Positions 27,807 through 36,805 are shown, counted from the stretch's first letter. The stretch: DNA of 64,000 bases from Cognatishimia sp. SS12 (GCF_028369055.1 NZ_JAQNCZ010000002.1:62001-126000), one strand, 5' to 3'. The notes: a model not told the origin generated them from the sequence alone. Made by a program: numbers and translations.

Positions 27807-28808
27807 ATGACGCATCCTGCCCCGCTGGTCGAAATTACCCGAGGCCCCTTTGTCGAAAGCAGGCACAGCGGGCATGCGGTCGTATGTTCTGCGACGGGCG
27901 AAATCATCGAAGCATGGGGCGATCCCATGCAAATTGTTCTGCCCCGCAGCTCTGCCAAGATGATTCAGGCCCTTCCACTGATCGAAAGTGGCGCAGCCAA
28001 GGCTTTTGGGCTGAAGAACCATCACCTCGCGCTGGCCTGCGCCTCGCATAGCGGGGCAGCAATGCATACGCAGCCGGTTGCGGAGTGGCTCGTGGGGCTT
28101 GGCCTGTCAGAGGACGCGCTGCGCTGCGGGCCGCAAACGCCCCTTGATCGCGCAACGCGGCACGCGCTGCTGAAGCGCGACGAAGCCGGTTGCCAGCTAC
28201 ACAACAGTTGCTCTGGCAAACACGCCGGGTTCCTGACGCTCGCGCAGCATCTTGGCGCGGGGCCCGACTATCATCACATGGATCATCCGGTGCAGCAGGC
28301 GTGTTTAAGTGCCTTCAATGCCCTGACTGAGGAACTCAGCCCGGGCTTTGGCATTGATGGCTGTTCTGCCCCCAATCATGCGGCGTCGCTGCTGGGCATG
28401 GCCCGCGCTATGGCCTTTTTCGCAGCGGCCCGCCCGGATGGCGGCGCGCGTAGTGCCGCCGCCGCCCGGTTGATTAAGGCCATGACCGCCTATCCCGAGC
28501 TGGTCGCAGGAGAAGCCCGCGCCTGCACCCGGCTTATGCGGGCCATGAAGGGAAAGGTTGCGGTCAAATTTGGGGCCGAGGCGTTTTTTGTCGCGGTGAT
28601 CCCGGAACGGAAACTGGGCGTTGCCCTGAAGATCACTGATGGCGCAACCCGCGCCGCCGAATGCGCTATTGCGGCGTTATTGGTGCGCCTGGGGGTGCTG
28701 GACGCCGCACATCCTGACGCGCAGCGCTATATCAATGCGCCGATCTTAAATCAGCGCAGGCATGTGACGGGCTATATGCGGCCCGCCGCCGGGCTGCTGC
28801 AACAATAA
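27807..28808 (+). CDS. asparaginase (Asparaginase_II family)
   Basis: A 333-residue protein of the PF06089 asparaginase group, related to the Rhizobium-type enzymes and not to E. coli AnsA/AnsB. Typical parts are VEITRGPFVESRHSGHAVV at the N-terminus, LPRSSAKMIQALPLIESGAA with the likely active Ser/Lys, CASHSGAAMH, NSCSGKHAGFL and GIDGCSAPNH. It should release ammonia from L-asparagine in the cytosol, since no signal peptide is seen. ATG 27807 has AAGG upstream. It is divergent from the IalB gene. Confidence 0.87.
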   Translation: MTHPAPLVEITRGPFVESRHSGHAVVCSATGEIIEAWGDPMQIVLPRSSAKMIQALPLIESGAAKAFGLKNHHLALACASHSGAAMHTQPVAEWLVGLGLSEDALRCGPQTPLDRATRHALLKRDEAGCQLHNSCSGKHAGFLTLAQHLGAGPDYHHMDHPVQQACLSAFNALTEELSPGFGIDGCSAPNHAASLLGMARAMAFFAAARPDGGARSAAAARLIKAMTAYPELVAGEARACTRLMRAMKGKVAVKFGAEAFFVAVIPERKLGVALKITDGATRAAECAIAALLVRLGVLDAAHPDAQRYINAPILNQRRHVTGYMRPAAGLLQQ

Positions 28809-28812
28809 ACAC

Positions 28813-28835
28813 GCGGCCCGGACATGCCGGGCCGC
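28813..28835. terminator. GC-rich hairpin between convergent genes
   Basis: A perfect 9-base stem (GCGGCCCGG paired with CCGGGCCGC) around a five-base loop sits four bases after the asparaginase stop and 20 bases before the convergent YciI stop. It lacks a clear T-run on either side, so it is a likely but atypical bidirectional terminator. Confidence 0.55.
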
Positions 28836-28854
28836 GCGCGGTCTGCGAAAGCGC

Positions 28855-29169
28855 TTACATTTCGATAATTTCGGCGACCTCGACGGTGCCCTTTCCCCCA
28901 TCGAGGATCGGGCAGCCTTTGGCCATTTCCAGCGCCGCGTCCATATTATCCGCGGTCACGATGGTGTAGCCAGAGGTCGGATTTGCACCGCCGTCATCCT
29001 GCACACCCGATGCTGTGACCGTCTTGGACATGCCCACCGGCGCGCCGGGGTCGGCGACCGAGGCCCCCATGCCGCCATACCAGTCCATCCATTTGGCCAT
29101 GACCTTTTCACCCTCTTCCGGTGTCTCAGGCTTACCGCCACCGTGGTACACAAATGCAAATTTTGCCAT
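28855..29169 (-). CDS. YciI/DGPF family protein
   Basis: A 104-residue protein of the YCII-related family (dimeric alpha-beta barrel). The start MAKFAFVYHGGGKPETPEEGEKVM and the C-terminal YTIVTADNMDAALEMAKGCP segments are characteristic. Relatives are often encoded with SRPBCC proteins and ArsR regulators, as here. No catalytic function is established. It is 95 bases downstream of the SRPBCC gene on the same strand. That gap holds a hairpin (GCAGCCCG and CGGGCTGC, 29200-29231) that might reduce readthrough. Confidence 0.83.
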   Translation of the reverse strand: MAKFAFVYHGGGKPETPEEGEKVMAKWMDWYGGMGASVADPGAPVGMSKTVTASGVQDDGGANPTSGYTIVTADNMDAALEMAKGCPILDGGKGTVEVAEIIEM

Positions 29170-29264
29170 TCTCTTTACTCCTGTTGAAATGATGGGCAGG
29201 CAGCCCGTTTGGGTCAGACACAGCGGGCTGCATCCGGTCGTTCACATCTGGCAAGCGCCAGCTC

Positions 29265-29696
29265 TTATCCCTGCAAGATGCGCTCCATCGTGCGCAGCGC
29301 GTAGGTCCATCCGGCCTCGTGGTTGGCACCGATGTCGCCATCCGCCAAATCACGGTGATCGACGATCAGCTTGGCACCATTGGCGGTTTCCACCACCGTC
29401 ATTGTAACATGACTTTCGGCACCGCGCTTGCCCTCAGGATCATGCCACGCCCATGTGAAACCCACGGAATCCGGCGGTTTCACATGGGTGACATGGCCGG
29501 AAAGTTTCAGCGGGTTGCCATCTTTGGTGCGCATATCGACGAACCAGGGACCAGTGCGCGAAAAGTCCATGTCATCCGCGGGAAAGGTCATCCCTTCGTA
29601 TCCGAACCATTCAAGCACATTGTGCCGTTTGGTCACGAAGTCAAACAGCCGCTCTTGGCTGACTGCAAACTCCCGCTCAAGCCGAATATCTGTCAT
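29265..29696 (-). CDS. SRPBCC (AHSA1-like) family protein
   Basis: A 143-residue START/SRPBCC-fold protein of the AHSA1-like branch. It begins with REFAVSQERLFDFVTKRHNVLEWFG and continues with LSGHVTHVKPPDSVGFTWAWHDP and GWTYALRTMERIL. The fold has a large hydrophobic ligand cavity, but the ligand is not known. Its start overlaps the ArsR stop as ATGA, so the pair is co-translated, a common arrangement in which the ArsR member autoregulates the operon. Confidence 0.87.
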   Translation of the reverse strand: MTDIRLEREFAVSQERLFDFVTKRHNVLEWFGYEGMTFPADDMDFSRTGPWFVDMRTKDGNPLKLSGHVTHVKPPDSVGFTWAWHDPEGKRGAESHVTMTVVETANGAKLIVDHRDLADGDIGANHEAGWTYALRTMERILQG

Positions 29697-30016
29697 AGCC
29701 CCTCCTCCGCCGCTAAGGCAGCAGCCATCCTGTCAAAACCGGCCTCCCAAAAGCTGCGGTGGTCCATTGTCCATTGGGCAATGCCGCGCAACGCATCCGG
29801 GCGCACCTTGTAAAACCTCTTGGTGCCAACGGCACGCTGATCCAAAACACCCGCCTCGCGCAGCACTTTCAAATGCCGCGAAATGGCAGGTCCGCTGATT
29901 CCCGATGCGGGCACCAGATCGCCAGCGGGCAATTCCCCCTCTGCCATCAGACGCTCAACAATCTCAAAGCGCGTCTCATCTGAAAGGGCGGCAAAAACTG
30001 TTCTCAGATCTTTCAT
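29693..30016 (-). CDS. ArsR-family transcriptional regulator
   Basis: A 107-residue winged-helix repressor. The helix-turn-helix reads LPAGDLVPASGISGPAISRHLKVLREAGVL (residues about 31-60), followed by the wing LDQRAVGTKRFYKVRPDAL. It lacks the metal-binding ELCVCDL-type motif, so it is not an arsenic sensor by sequence. It is the first gene of the ArsR-SRPBCC-YciI unit, and an AT-rich palindromic region lies just upstream at 30027-30059. Confidence 0.88.
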   Translation of the reverse strand: MKDLRTVFAALSDETRFEIVERLMAEGELPAGDLVPASGISGPAISRHLKVLREAGVLDQRAVGTKRFYKVRPDALRGIAQWTMDHRSFWEAGFDRMAAALAAEEGL

Positions 30017-30026
30017 GAGTCCCTTT

Positions 30027-30059
30027 ATTAACTAGATTGTTATTTAATGCAACAGTTAA
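30027..30059. promoter_or_regulatory. candidate ArsR operator
   Basis: The AT-rich gap upstream of the ArsR gene contains TAAC-N6-GTTA (30029-30042). A wider TTAACT (30028-30033) pairs with AGTTAA (30054-30059). Position and dyad symmetry fit an autoregulatory operator. This is inferred from sequence only. Confidence 0.4.
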
Positions 30060-30060
30060 A

Positions 30061-30960
30061 TTAAAGTTGCGAAATCTGTGCCTGAACCCAGGTCCGGAAG
30101 GCGGCGAGCGGCGGGTAAAGCACTTTGGTCTCTGGCCACACCAGATAATAAGCCCCATTGCTGATTTGTCGCGCCTGATCCAGCACCACCAGCCCGCGGC
30201 GTTGCGCCGGATCCTCCAGCAGGAACCGCGGCACCAGCGCGACCCCTAGCCCGCCGGCAGCGGCCTGCAGCATTGTGGCGAATTGATCAAACACCATTCC
30301 GGCGCGCGGCGGTGCCTCGATGCCATTCTGCGCGCACCACCGCTGCCACGCCTTTGGTCGCGTATCCAAATGCAACAGCGGCAGCCCCGGGATCATGTCC
30401 ACCGTCACCTTGCGTCCGCGCGCCAAATGTTCAGACATCACTGGTGCCAGTTCTTCTTCCATCAACTTAACAGAATGTGCCCCCGCCCAATCGTCACGGC
30501 CAAAATGAATGGCGGCATGAAAATTGGTGCGACCGAAATCAAATGGGGCCAGGCGTGTCGACAGGTTGAGCGTCACGCCCTTATGCGCGCCCAGAAACCC
30601 CGATAGGCGCGGTGCCAGCCAATGCGCGCCAAAGGCGGGCAGGATGGCCAAATTCAAGACACCGCCATGCGGGTTTCCACGCAGATCGGTCGTCGCAGTG
30701 GCAATGCGCGCCAACCCCTCGTGCACGGCATTGGCATAGGTTGCCCCAACTGGCGTCAAAGACAGCCGCATTTTTTCGCGGGTGAACAGCGGATATTCCA
30801 AGAAAGCTTCCAGCTTTTTGATCTGCCGACTGACGGCACCCTGTGTGAGGTCTAGTTCCTGTGCGGCCAAAGTCACCGATCCGCTGCGCGCCACTGCATC
30901 AAATGCCATCAGCCAGGAAACCGGAGGGAGGGAGCGTCGTGTCAGCACAAACCATTCCAT
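30061..30960 (-). CDS. LysR-family transcriptional regulator, divergent from gcdH
   Basis: A 299-residue LysR regulator of the GcvA-like branch. The N-terminal HTH reads SWLMAFDAVARSGSVTLAAQELDLTQGAVSRQIKKLE. The C-terminal effector domain starts near residue 95 (GGVLNLAILPAFGAHWLAPRL). It is transcribed away from glutaryl-CoA dehydrogenase, the classic layout for a LysR activator controlling the divergent gene. The effector could be glutarate or an aromatic or lysine catabolite, by inference. The 104-base gap contains two inverted repeats (separate entries). Confidence 0.9.
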   Translation of the reverse strand: MEWFVLTRRSLPPVSWLMAFDAVARSGSVTLAAQELDLTQGAVSRQIKKLEAFLEYPLFTREKMRLSLTPVGATYANAVHEGLARIATATTDLRGNPHGGVLNLAILPAFGAHWLAPRLSGFLGAHKGVTLNLSTRLAPFDFGRTNFHAAIHFGRDDWAGAHSVKLMEEELAPVMSEHLARGRKVTVDMIPGLPLLHLDTRPKAWQRWCAQNGIEAPPRAGMVFDQFATMLQAAAGGLGVALVPRFLLEDPAQRRGLVVLDQARQISNGAYYLVWPETKVLYPPLAAFRTWVQAQISQL

Positions 30961-30975
30961 TTTGGAAATAACTTA

Positions 30976-31002
30976 TGCCAGTATATCGCTATTTTTCTGG
31001 CA
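30976..31002. promoter_or_regulatory. inverted repeat TGCCAG-N15-CTGGCA in lysR-gcdH gap
   Basis: TGCCAG at 30976-30981 is mirrored by CTGGCA at 30997-31002. The spacing and the place between divergent lysR and gcdH fit a LysR-type recognition site. Confidence 0.4.
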
Positions 31003-31020
31003 ATCACCCCGTTAGATTAT

Positions 31021-31040
31021 GACAAAACGAATATTTTGTC
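31021..31040. promoter_or_regulatory. inverted repeat GACAAAA-N6-TTTTGTC in lysR-gcdH gap
   Basis: A perfect 7-base dyad with a six-base spacer lies 25 bases before the gcdH start, close to or downstream of the likely promoter. It could be a second regulator site or a repressor operator. Confidence 0.45.
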
Positions 31041-31064
31041 CCCAGTCGACACCAAGGACCCGCC

Positions 31065-32273
31065 ATGCGCCTCACCCCGAAAGATGCCCCCGACCTCAAT
31101 CGATTTGATTGGCAGGACCCGCTGCTGCTGGAGCAGCAACTGACCGAAGATGAACGCTTGTTGCGCGATGCGGCGCGCAGCTATGCGCAAGACAAATTGC
31201 TGCCTGGGATCACGCAGGCCTTTGAAGAGGAGCGGACCGACCCAGAGATTTTTCGCAGCATGGGCGAAATGGGCCTATTGGGCACAACCATCCCCGAAAC
31301 CTATGGCGGGCTGGGCACAAGCTATGTGGCCTATGGCCTTGTCGCGCGGGAAATTGAACGGGTGGATTCCGGCTATCGCTCGATGATGTCGGTGCAAAGT
31401 TCGCTGGTGATGTATCCGATCTATGCCTATGGGACCGAAGAGCAGCGCGTGAAATACCTACCCAAATTGGCCAGCGGCGAATGGATCGGCTGTTTTGGCC
31501 TGACAGAACCGGATGCCGGATCTGACCCCGGCAGCATGAAAACCACCGCCCGCAAGACCGACGCAGGATATGTGCTGAACGGGCAAAAGATGTGGATATC
31601 CAACGCGCCGATTGCCGATGTCTTTGTCGTTTGGGCCAAATCAGATGCCCATGGCGGCAAGATCAAAGGCTTTGTCATCGACAAGGGCACCCCCGGCCTC
31701 TCCGCCCCGAAAATCCGCAACAAGGCCAGTCTGCGCGCTTCGATCACCGGCGAAATCGTTATGGATAATGTCGAGGTGCCAGACACCGCGCTGTTGCCCG
31801 AAGTCGCGGGCCTTAAGGGGCCGTTTGGCTGCCTCAACCGCGCGCGCTATGGCATTGCCTGGGGCGCGATGGGGGCCGCCGAATTCTGCTGGCAGGCGGC
31901 GCGGCAATATGGGCTGGATCGCAGGCAATTTGGCAAACCGCTGGCCGCGACGCAGCTGTTTCAACTGAAGCTTGCCAATATGCAGACCGAAATTGCCCTT
32001 GGGCTGCAGGCGGCTTTGCAAGTGGGACGCCTGATGGATGCCGCGCAGGCGGCGCCGGAAATGATCTCGCTGATCAAGCGCAACAACTGCGGCAAGGCGC
32101 TTGATGTCGCCCGCGCGGCGCGTGACATGCACGGGGGCAACGGCATCTCGCTGGAGTTCCACGTGATCCGCCACATGCTCAATCTGGAAACGGTCAACAC
32201 CTATGAGGGCACGCATGACGTGCACGCCCTGATCTTGGGGCGAGCCCAGACTGACCTACAGGCCTTTGTCTGA
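31065..32273 (+). CDS. gcdH: glutaryl-CoA dehydrogenase
   Basis: A 402-residue FAD acyl-CoA dehydrogenase converting glutaryl-CoA to crotonyl-CoA with decarboxylation, in lysine, tryptophan and glutarate breakdown. The N-terminus [22 protein letters not shown] is typical of GcdH. FAD and substrate motifs [17 protein letters not shown] and [16 protein letters not shown] are present, and the catalytic base is Glu381 in [10 protein letters not shown]. An AAGGA precedes ATG 31065. The next gene starts four bases after its stop, so it heads a three-gene operon. Confidence 0.95.
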   Translation: MRLTPKDAPDLNRFDWQDPLLLEQQLTEDERLLRDAARSYAQDKLLPGITQAFEEERTDPEIFRSMGEMGLLGTTIPETYGGLGTSYVAYGLVAREIERVDSGYRSMMSVQSSLVMYPIYAYGTEEQRVKYLPKLASGEWIGCFGLTEPDAGSDPGSMKTTARKTDAGYVLNGQKMWISNAPIADVFVVWAKSDAHGGKIKGFVIDKGTPGLSAPKIRNKASLRASITGEIVMDNVEVPDTALLPEVAGLKGPFGCLNRARYGIAWGAMGAAEFCWQAARQYGLDRRQFGKPLAATQLFQLKLANMQTEIALGLQAALQVGRLMDAAQAAPEMISLIKRNNCGKALDVARAARDMHGGNGISLEFHVIRHMLNLETVNTYEGTHDVHALILGRAQTDLQAFV

Positions 32274-32276
32274 CCG

Positions 32277-34460
32277 ATGGATCGCGCGGATGTCGTAGAT
32301 CAGGCTTTTCGCCGGCGGCTGTTGGCGGGCGATTTTCCAGAAGGGGAGCCCCCCAGCGGGTCGCTTTCAGCCCCCCAGGCGCTGGCGATCTTTCGCGCAC
32401 AATGTCTTAGCCGCAATCTGGATCGGCGCGCGCGAAAAATGCAGGCCGAGGGACAAGGGTTTTATACCATCGGCTCCTCGGGTCACGAAGGCATGGCCGC
32501 CCTGGCCGCCGCATTGCGCCCCGATGACATGGCGTTTTTGCATTATCGGGACGGCGCGTTTCAGACCATGCGGTCCTATCAAGTACCCGGTGTCAGCCCG
32601 ACTTGGGACATGCTGCTGTCTTTTGCCACCGCCCGCGAGGACCCAATTTCGGGTGGGCGACACAAGGTGCTCGGCTCCAAGGCGCTGAATATTCCGCCGC
32701 AAACCTCAACCATCGCCAGTCACCTGCCCAAAGCCGTCGGCGCGGCCTATTCCATCGGGCTGACCAAACGCCTGGCGCTGGCAGACACGCCCCTCGCCGA
32801 TGACAGCCTAATTTGCTGCTCGTTTGGCGATGCCTCTGCCAATCATTCCACCGCATTGGGGGCCATCAACGCCGCAAGCTGGGCGGCCTATCAGTCAGTG
32901 CCCATGCCATTGCTGTTTGTCTGCGAGGACAACGGGATTGGCATCTCGACACGCACACCGCGCGGCTGGATCGCCGCGAATTTCCAACACAAGCCCGGGC
33001 TGAGATACATGGCCGCCGATGGGCTGGATCTCTTCGAGACATATGAGGTGGCTGCGAAGGCCGTTAACCATGTGCGCCGAAGCCGCAAACCGGTGTTTTT
33101 GCACCTGCGCACCGTGCGGCTCTACGGGCACGCTGGATCTGATGTGCAGCAGGCCTATCTGCCGCGTGATGTCTTTGAAGACTGGGAAGCGGATGATCCG
33201 CTGCTGCATTCTGCGCGCTTGCTGATCGCGGCGGGGGTGGCGGATGCCGCCGACCTACTCTCCATCTACACAGACACCGAGGCGCAATGCACGCGGGTGG
33301 CACGCGAAGTCTGCAAACGCCCCCGCCTGCGAACCGCAGACCAGGTCATGCAAAGCCTGATCCCGCCCGCGCGGCCCGCAGCCAGCTCCAATGGCCCCAG
33401 CCCAGAGGCCCGGATGAAGGCCTTTGGCGCGGATGCCAAGATGCTCAGCACGCCGCAACCGATGTCGCGCCTGATCAACTGGGCCCTGACCGATCTGATG
33501 CTGACGCATCCAAACATCGTGATGATGGGCGAAGATGTGGGGCGCAAAGGCGGCGTCTATGGCGTCACACAAAAGCTGGCCGACCGGTTTGGCGCAGATC
33601 GTGTGATCGACACGCTGCTGGACGAACAATCCATTCTGGGTCTGGCGATTGGCATGGCCCACAATGGCGTTCTTCCGATCCCGGAAATCCAGTTCCTAGC
33701 CTATCTGCACAACGCCGAAGACCAATTGCGCGGCGAGGCGGCGACATTGTCCTTTTTCTCGGACGGTCAATTCACCAACCCGATGGTGCTGCGGATCGCG
33801 GGTCTGGGCTATCAAAAGGGCTTTGGGGGGCACTTTCACAACGACAATTCGCTGGCCGTGCTGCGCGATATCCCTGGCATCATTCTGGCCTGCCCGTCGC
33901 GGGGCGATGACGCAGCCAAAATGTTGCGTGAATGCCTGCGTCTGGCGCAAGAAGAACAGCGCGTTGTCGTGTTTGTAGAGCCGATCGCGCTGTACCCGAT
34001 GCGCGATTTGCACACCGACAAAGACGGCGGCTGGATGGCCCCCTATCCGGCACCGGACCTGCGCATTCCTTTTGGGCAGGTCGGTGTGACCGGCGACGGC
34101 CCCCTGGCCATCGTGACCTATGGCAATGGCCGATACCTGAGCACAAAGGCGCAGAATGCGCTCGCTGCTGAAGGTATCGACACACGGGTGATTGACCTGC
34201 GCTGGCTGGCCCCCCTGCCGGAAGAGAGCCTGATCGCAGCGCTGGAAGGCGCGCAAAACGTGCTGATCGTGGATGAATGCCGCCGCTCGGGCAACGTTTC
34301 CGAAGGGGTGATGACATTGCTGCAGGAAAAAGGACGATGGCCCCTGGCACGGCACGCGGCCGCCGACAGCTTTATTGCCACGGGCCCGGCCTTTGCCGCG
34401 ACCATGCCCTCAGCTGACAGCATTGCAGACGCCGCCCGCGCGCTTTGGGGACGCCTATGA
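32277..34460 (+). CDS. fused alpha-beta E1 component of a 2-oxoacid dehydrogenase
   Basis: A 727-residue thiamine diphosphate enzyme in which E1 alpha (about 35-370) and E1 beta (about 395-727) are one chain. The alpha half has the entry motif GFYTIGSSGHEG and a ThDP-binding stretch at 184-219 reading GDASANHSTALGAINAA to FVCEDNGIGIS, with GDA in place of the usual GDG. The beta half has MMGEDVGRKGGVYGVT, LDEQSILGLAIGMA and FVEPIALYPMRDL. Relatives act on branched-chain 2-oxoacids. Linkage to gcdH suggests 2-oxoadipate or another precursor of glutaryl-CoA, by inference. No E2 or E3 gene is near. Confidence 0.88.
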   Translation: MDRADVVDQAFRRRLLAGDFPEGEPPSGSLSAPQALAIFRAQCLSRNLDRRARKMQAEGQGFYTIGSSGHEGMAALAAALRPDDMAFLHYRDGAFQTMRSYQVPGVSPTWDMLLSFATAREDPISGGRHKVLGSKALNIPPQTSTIASHLPKAVGAAYSIGLTKRLALADTPLADDSLICCSFGDASANHSTALGAINAASWAAYQSVPMPLLFVCEDNGIGISTRTPRGWIAANFQHKPGLRYMAADGLDLFETYEVAAKAVNHVRRSRKPVFLHLRTVRLYGHAGSDVQQAYLPRDVFEDWEADDPLLHSARLLIAAGVADAADLLSIYTDTEAQCTRVAREVCKRPRLRTADQVMQSLIPPARPAASSNGPSPEARMKAFGADAKMLSTPQPMSRLINWALTDLMLTHPNIVMMGEDVGRKGGVYGVTQKLADRFGADRVIDTLLDEQSILGLAIGMAHNGVLPIPEIQFLAYLHNAEDQLRGEAATLSFFSDGQFTNPMVLRIAGLGYQKGFGGHFHNDNSLAVLRDIPGIILACPSRGDDAAKMLRECLRLAQEEQRVVVFVEPIALYPMRDLHTDKDGGWMAPYPAPDLRIPFGQVGVTGDGPLAIVTYGNGRYLSTKAQNALAAEGIDTRVIDLRWLAPLPEESLIAALEGAQNVLIVDECRRSGNVSEGVMTLLQEKGRWPLARHAAADSFIATGPAFAATMPSADSIADAARALWGRL

Positions 34461-35464
34461 AACAGACCGCCATCGTCATCGCGCCCGGGCGCGGCACCTA
34501 CAATAAAGCAGAGCTGGGCTATCTACGCCGCCATGGAGCACAGGCGGGTCTGATCGCAACCTTTAATGACAAGCGCCGCGCACTCGGGCAGCCCACGCTC
34601 AGCGCCTTGGATCGCGCCGACCGGTTTGACGCCGCCGTGCATACCCGCGGCGACAATGCCAGCGCGCTGATCTATGCCTGCGCCTATGCGGATTTTCTGT
34701 CGATTGATCGCGACCGCTTTGACATCATCGGTGTCACGGGCAATTCCATGGGCTGGTATATCGCGCTGAGCTGTGCCGGGGCGCTGTCGCCGACCGGTGG
34801 TTTTGACGTCGTGAACACCATGGGCGCGCTGATGCAGGACGCGATGATTGGCGGGCAGCTGATCTACCCCTACAGCGATGCCAATTGGCGGGGCGGGGCG
34901 GCAGAGCGCGCGACCGTGATGCAGCTGGCGGACGACATCGACGAGCGCAAGGATCATACCCTGCGCCTGTCGATCGACCTTGGCGGGTTATTGGTCTTGG
35001 CCGGGGACGAAGCGGGGCTTGCCGCCTTTGAAAGCGCGGCTCCAAAACGCGACCAACGCTTTCCAATGCGCCTGCCCAACCATGGGGCTTTTCACAGTGC
35101 CTTGCAGGTGCCCGTTGCCAAAAAAGGCCAAATTCAGCTGAAACAGTCTCTGTTTTCGCAACCGGATCTGCCGCTGATCGATGGGCGTGGTGGGCTTTGG
35201 CATTCTGGCAGCGCGGATCTTGCCGCGCTTTATGAATACACGCTCGGCCACCAAGTGACCGAACCTTATGACTTTGCCGCCGCCATCCGCATGGCCGCGC
35301 AGGAATTCTGCCCAGATGTGTTCATCATCCTGGGGCCCGGCAGCACATTGTCCGGCGCGGTTGCGCAATCGCTGATCCGCTGCGGGTGGAAGGGCTGGAA
35401 AGACAAAGCGGGTTTCCAAGCTGCGGAAAAATCCGAGCCGAGCCTGATTGTCATGGGCGGCTGA
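34457..35464 (+). CDS. acyltransferase of the malonyl-CoA:ACP transacylase (FabD-like) fold
   Basis: A 335-residue protein resembling ACP S-malonyltransferases. Nucleophile Ser97 is in GVTGNSMGWY (GNSMG instead of the usual GHSLG), and the catalytic His is probably His213 in LPNHGAFHSAL. A FIILGPGSTLSGAVAQSL segment closes the fold. It overlaps the E1 gene as ATGA and is the third gene of the gcdH operon. It is divergent from true FabD and no carrier protein gene is near, so transfer of an acyl group to or from CoA is only an inference. Confidence 0.75.
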   Translation: MKQTAIVIAPGRGTYNKAELGYLRRHGAQAGLIATFNDKRRALGQPTLSALDRADRFDAAVHTRGDNASALIYACAYADFLSIDRDRFDIIGVTGNSMGWYIALSCAGALSPTGGFDVVNTMGALMQDAMIGGQLIYPYSDANWRGGAAERATVMQLADDIDERKDHTLRLSIDLGGLLVLAGDEAGLAAFESAAPKRDQRFPMRLPNHGAFHSALQVPVAKKGQIQLKQSLFSQPDLPLIDGRGGLWHSGSADLAALYEYTLGHQVTEPYDFAAAIRMAAQEFCPDVFIILGPGSTLSGAVAQSLIRCGWKGWKDKAGFQAAEKSEPSLIVMGG

Positions 35465-35472
35465 GGGAAGGT

Positions 35473-36765
35473 CTAAACAATGACCTCCTGTGCCGGCTGC
35501 GCCTTGGCGTCAAACACACGGCGATAGCGCGCAATCTCGTCGCTTGGCCCCATCGCTTTGTTCGGGTTGTCCGACAGTTTCACCGTTGGCTTGCCATTGG
35601 CGCTGACCGCCTTGCACACCAAGGAAAACGGCGCGAGTTGATCACCGGGCGTGAGACCCCGAAAATCATTGGTCAGCAAGGTGCCCCACCCGAAGGAGGG
35701 CTGAACGCGCCCGGCGAACTGGCCTTGCAACTCGCATATCTTATCGACATCCAGACCGTCGGAAAAAATCACCAGCTTGCGCGCCGGATCTTCGCCGCGG
35801 GCGCGCCACCAGGCAATCGCGCGCTCTGCGCCCTCGGCCGGATCGCCGGAATCTATACGAATCCCCGTCCAGCCCGCCAGCCAATCGGGCGCGCGCTCTA
35901 GAAAGCCTGCGGTGCCATAGGTGTCGGGCAGAATGATCCGCAGGTTGCCATCGTGTTCCTCATGCCAATCGGCCAACACCTGATAGGGGGCCTGCGCCAG
36001 CGCATCGTCGTCAGGTGCCAATGCGGCATAAACCATCGGCAATTCATGCGCGTTGGTACCAATCGCCTCCAGATCACGGTTCTTGGCAATCAAACAATTT
36101 GACGTGCCGATGAACTTGTCGCCCAGCCCCTCTAGCATCGCCTGCACCGCCCAGTCCTGCCACAGAAAGGAATGCCGCCGCCGGGTGCCGAAATCCGCAA
36201 TCCGCAACCCATCCAGGCTGCGCAGCTTGCCGATTTTTTCCCAAAGTTTGGTCATGGCGCGGGCGTAGAGCACCTGCAATTCAAACCGGCCCATGTCGTT
36301 CAATACGGCGCGGCTGCGCAGTTCCATCAGAACCGACAGCGCCGGTATTTCCCACAGCATGACCTCGGGCCAGCTGCCTTCAAACGTCAACTCATACTGA
36401 TCGCCCACGCGCTCAAGATGATAGGCTGGCAGGCGCAGGGTCTCAAACCACTCCATGAAATCCGGGCGGAACATCTGGCGCTTGCCGTAAAACGTATTGC
36501 CGCGCAGCCAGGTGCTTTCCCCGCGCGACAGAGACAAGGACCGCACATGATCAAGCTGCTCGCGCAGCTCACCCTCGTCAATCAGCTGCGCCAAGGGCAC
36601 ATGGCTGGACCGGTTGATCAACGAAAAGCGCACCTGCGTGTCCGGCTTGTTGCGAAACACGCTTTGACACATCAGAAGCTTGTAAAAATCCGTATCCAGA
36701 AGCGACCGCACAATCGGGTCAATCTTCCATCTGTGATTCCAAACACGTGCTGCGATATCAACCAT
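35473..36765 (-). CDS. pncB: nicotinate phosphoribosyltransferase
   Basis: A 430-residue enzyme that makes nicotinate mononucleotide from nicotinate and PRPP in the Preiss-Handler NAD salvage route. The N-terminal SLLDTDFYKLLMCQSVFRN and the DFGTRRRHSFLWQD motif with the regulatory phospho-His are present, followed by GTSNCLIAKNRDLEAIGTNAHE and the PRPP region VIFSDGLDVDKI. ATG 36765 follows GAGGGGGA, whereas the open frame extends to 36873 without a site. It lies 40 bases after pncA, its pathway partner. Confidence 0.96.
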   Translation of the reverse strand: MVDIAARVWNHRWKIDPIVRSLLDTDFYKLLMCQSVFRNKPDTQVRFSLINRSSHVPLAQLIDEGELREQLDHVRSLSLSRGESTWLRGNTFYGKRQMFRPDFMEWFETLRLPAYHLERVGDQYELTFEGSWPEVMLWEIPALSVLMELRSRAVLNDMGRFELQVLYARAMTKLWEKIGKLRSLDGLRIADFGTRRRHSFLWQDWAVQAMLEGLGDKFIGTSNCLIAKNRDLEAIGTNAHELPMVYAALAPDDDALAQAPYQVLADWHEEHDGNLRIILPDTYGTAGFLERAPDWLAGWTGIRIDSGDPAEGAERAIAWWRARGEDPARKLVIFSDGLDVDKICELQGQFAGRVQPSFGWGTLLTNDFRGLTPGDQLAPFSLVCKAVSANGKPTVKLSDNPNKAMGPSDEIARYRRVFDAKAQPAQEVIV

Positions 36766-36805
36766 AGATCCCCCTCGCCCCTGAGCGTCCTTTACTGACC
36801 GCTCA

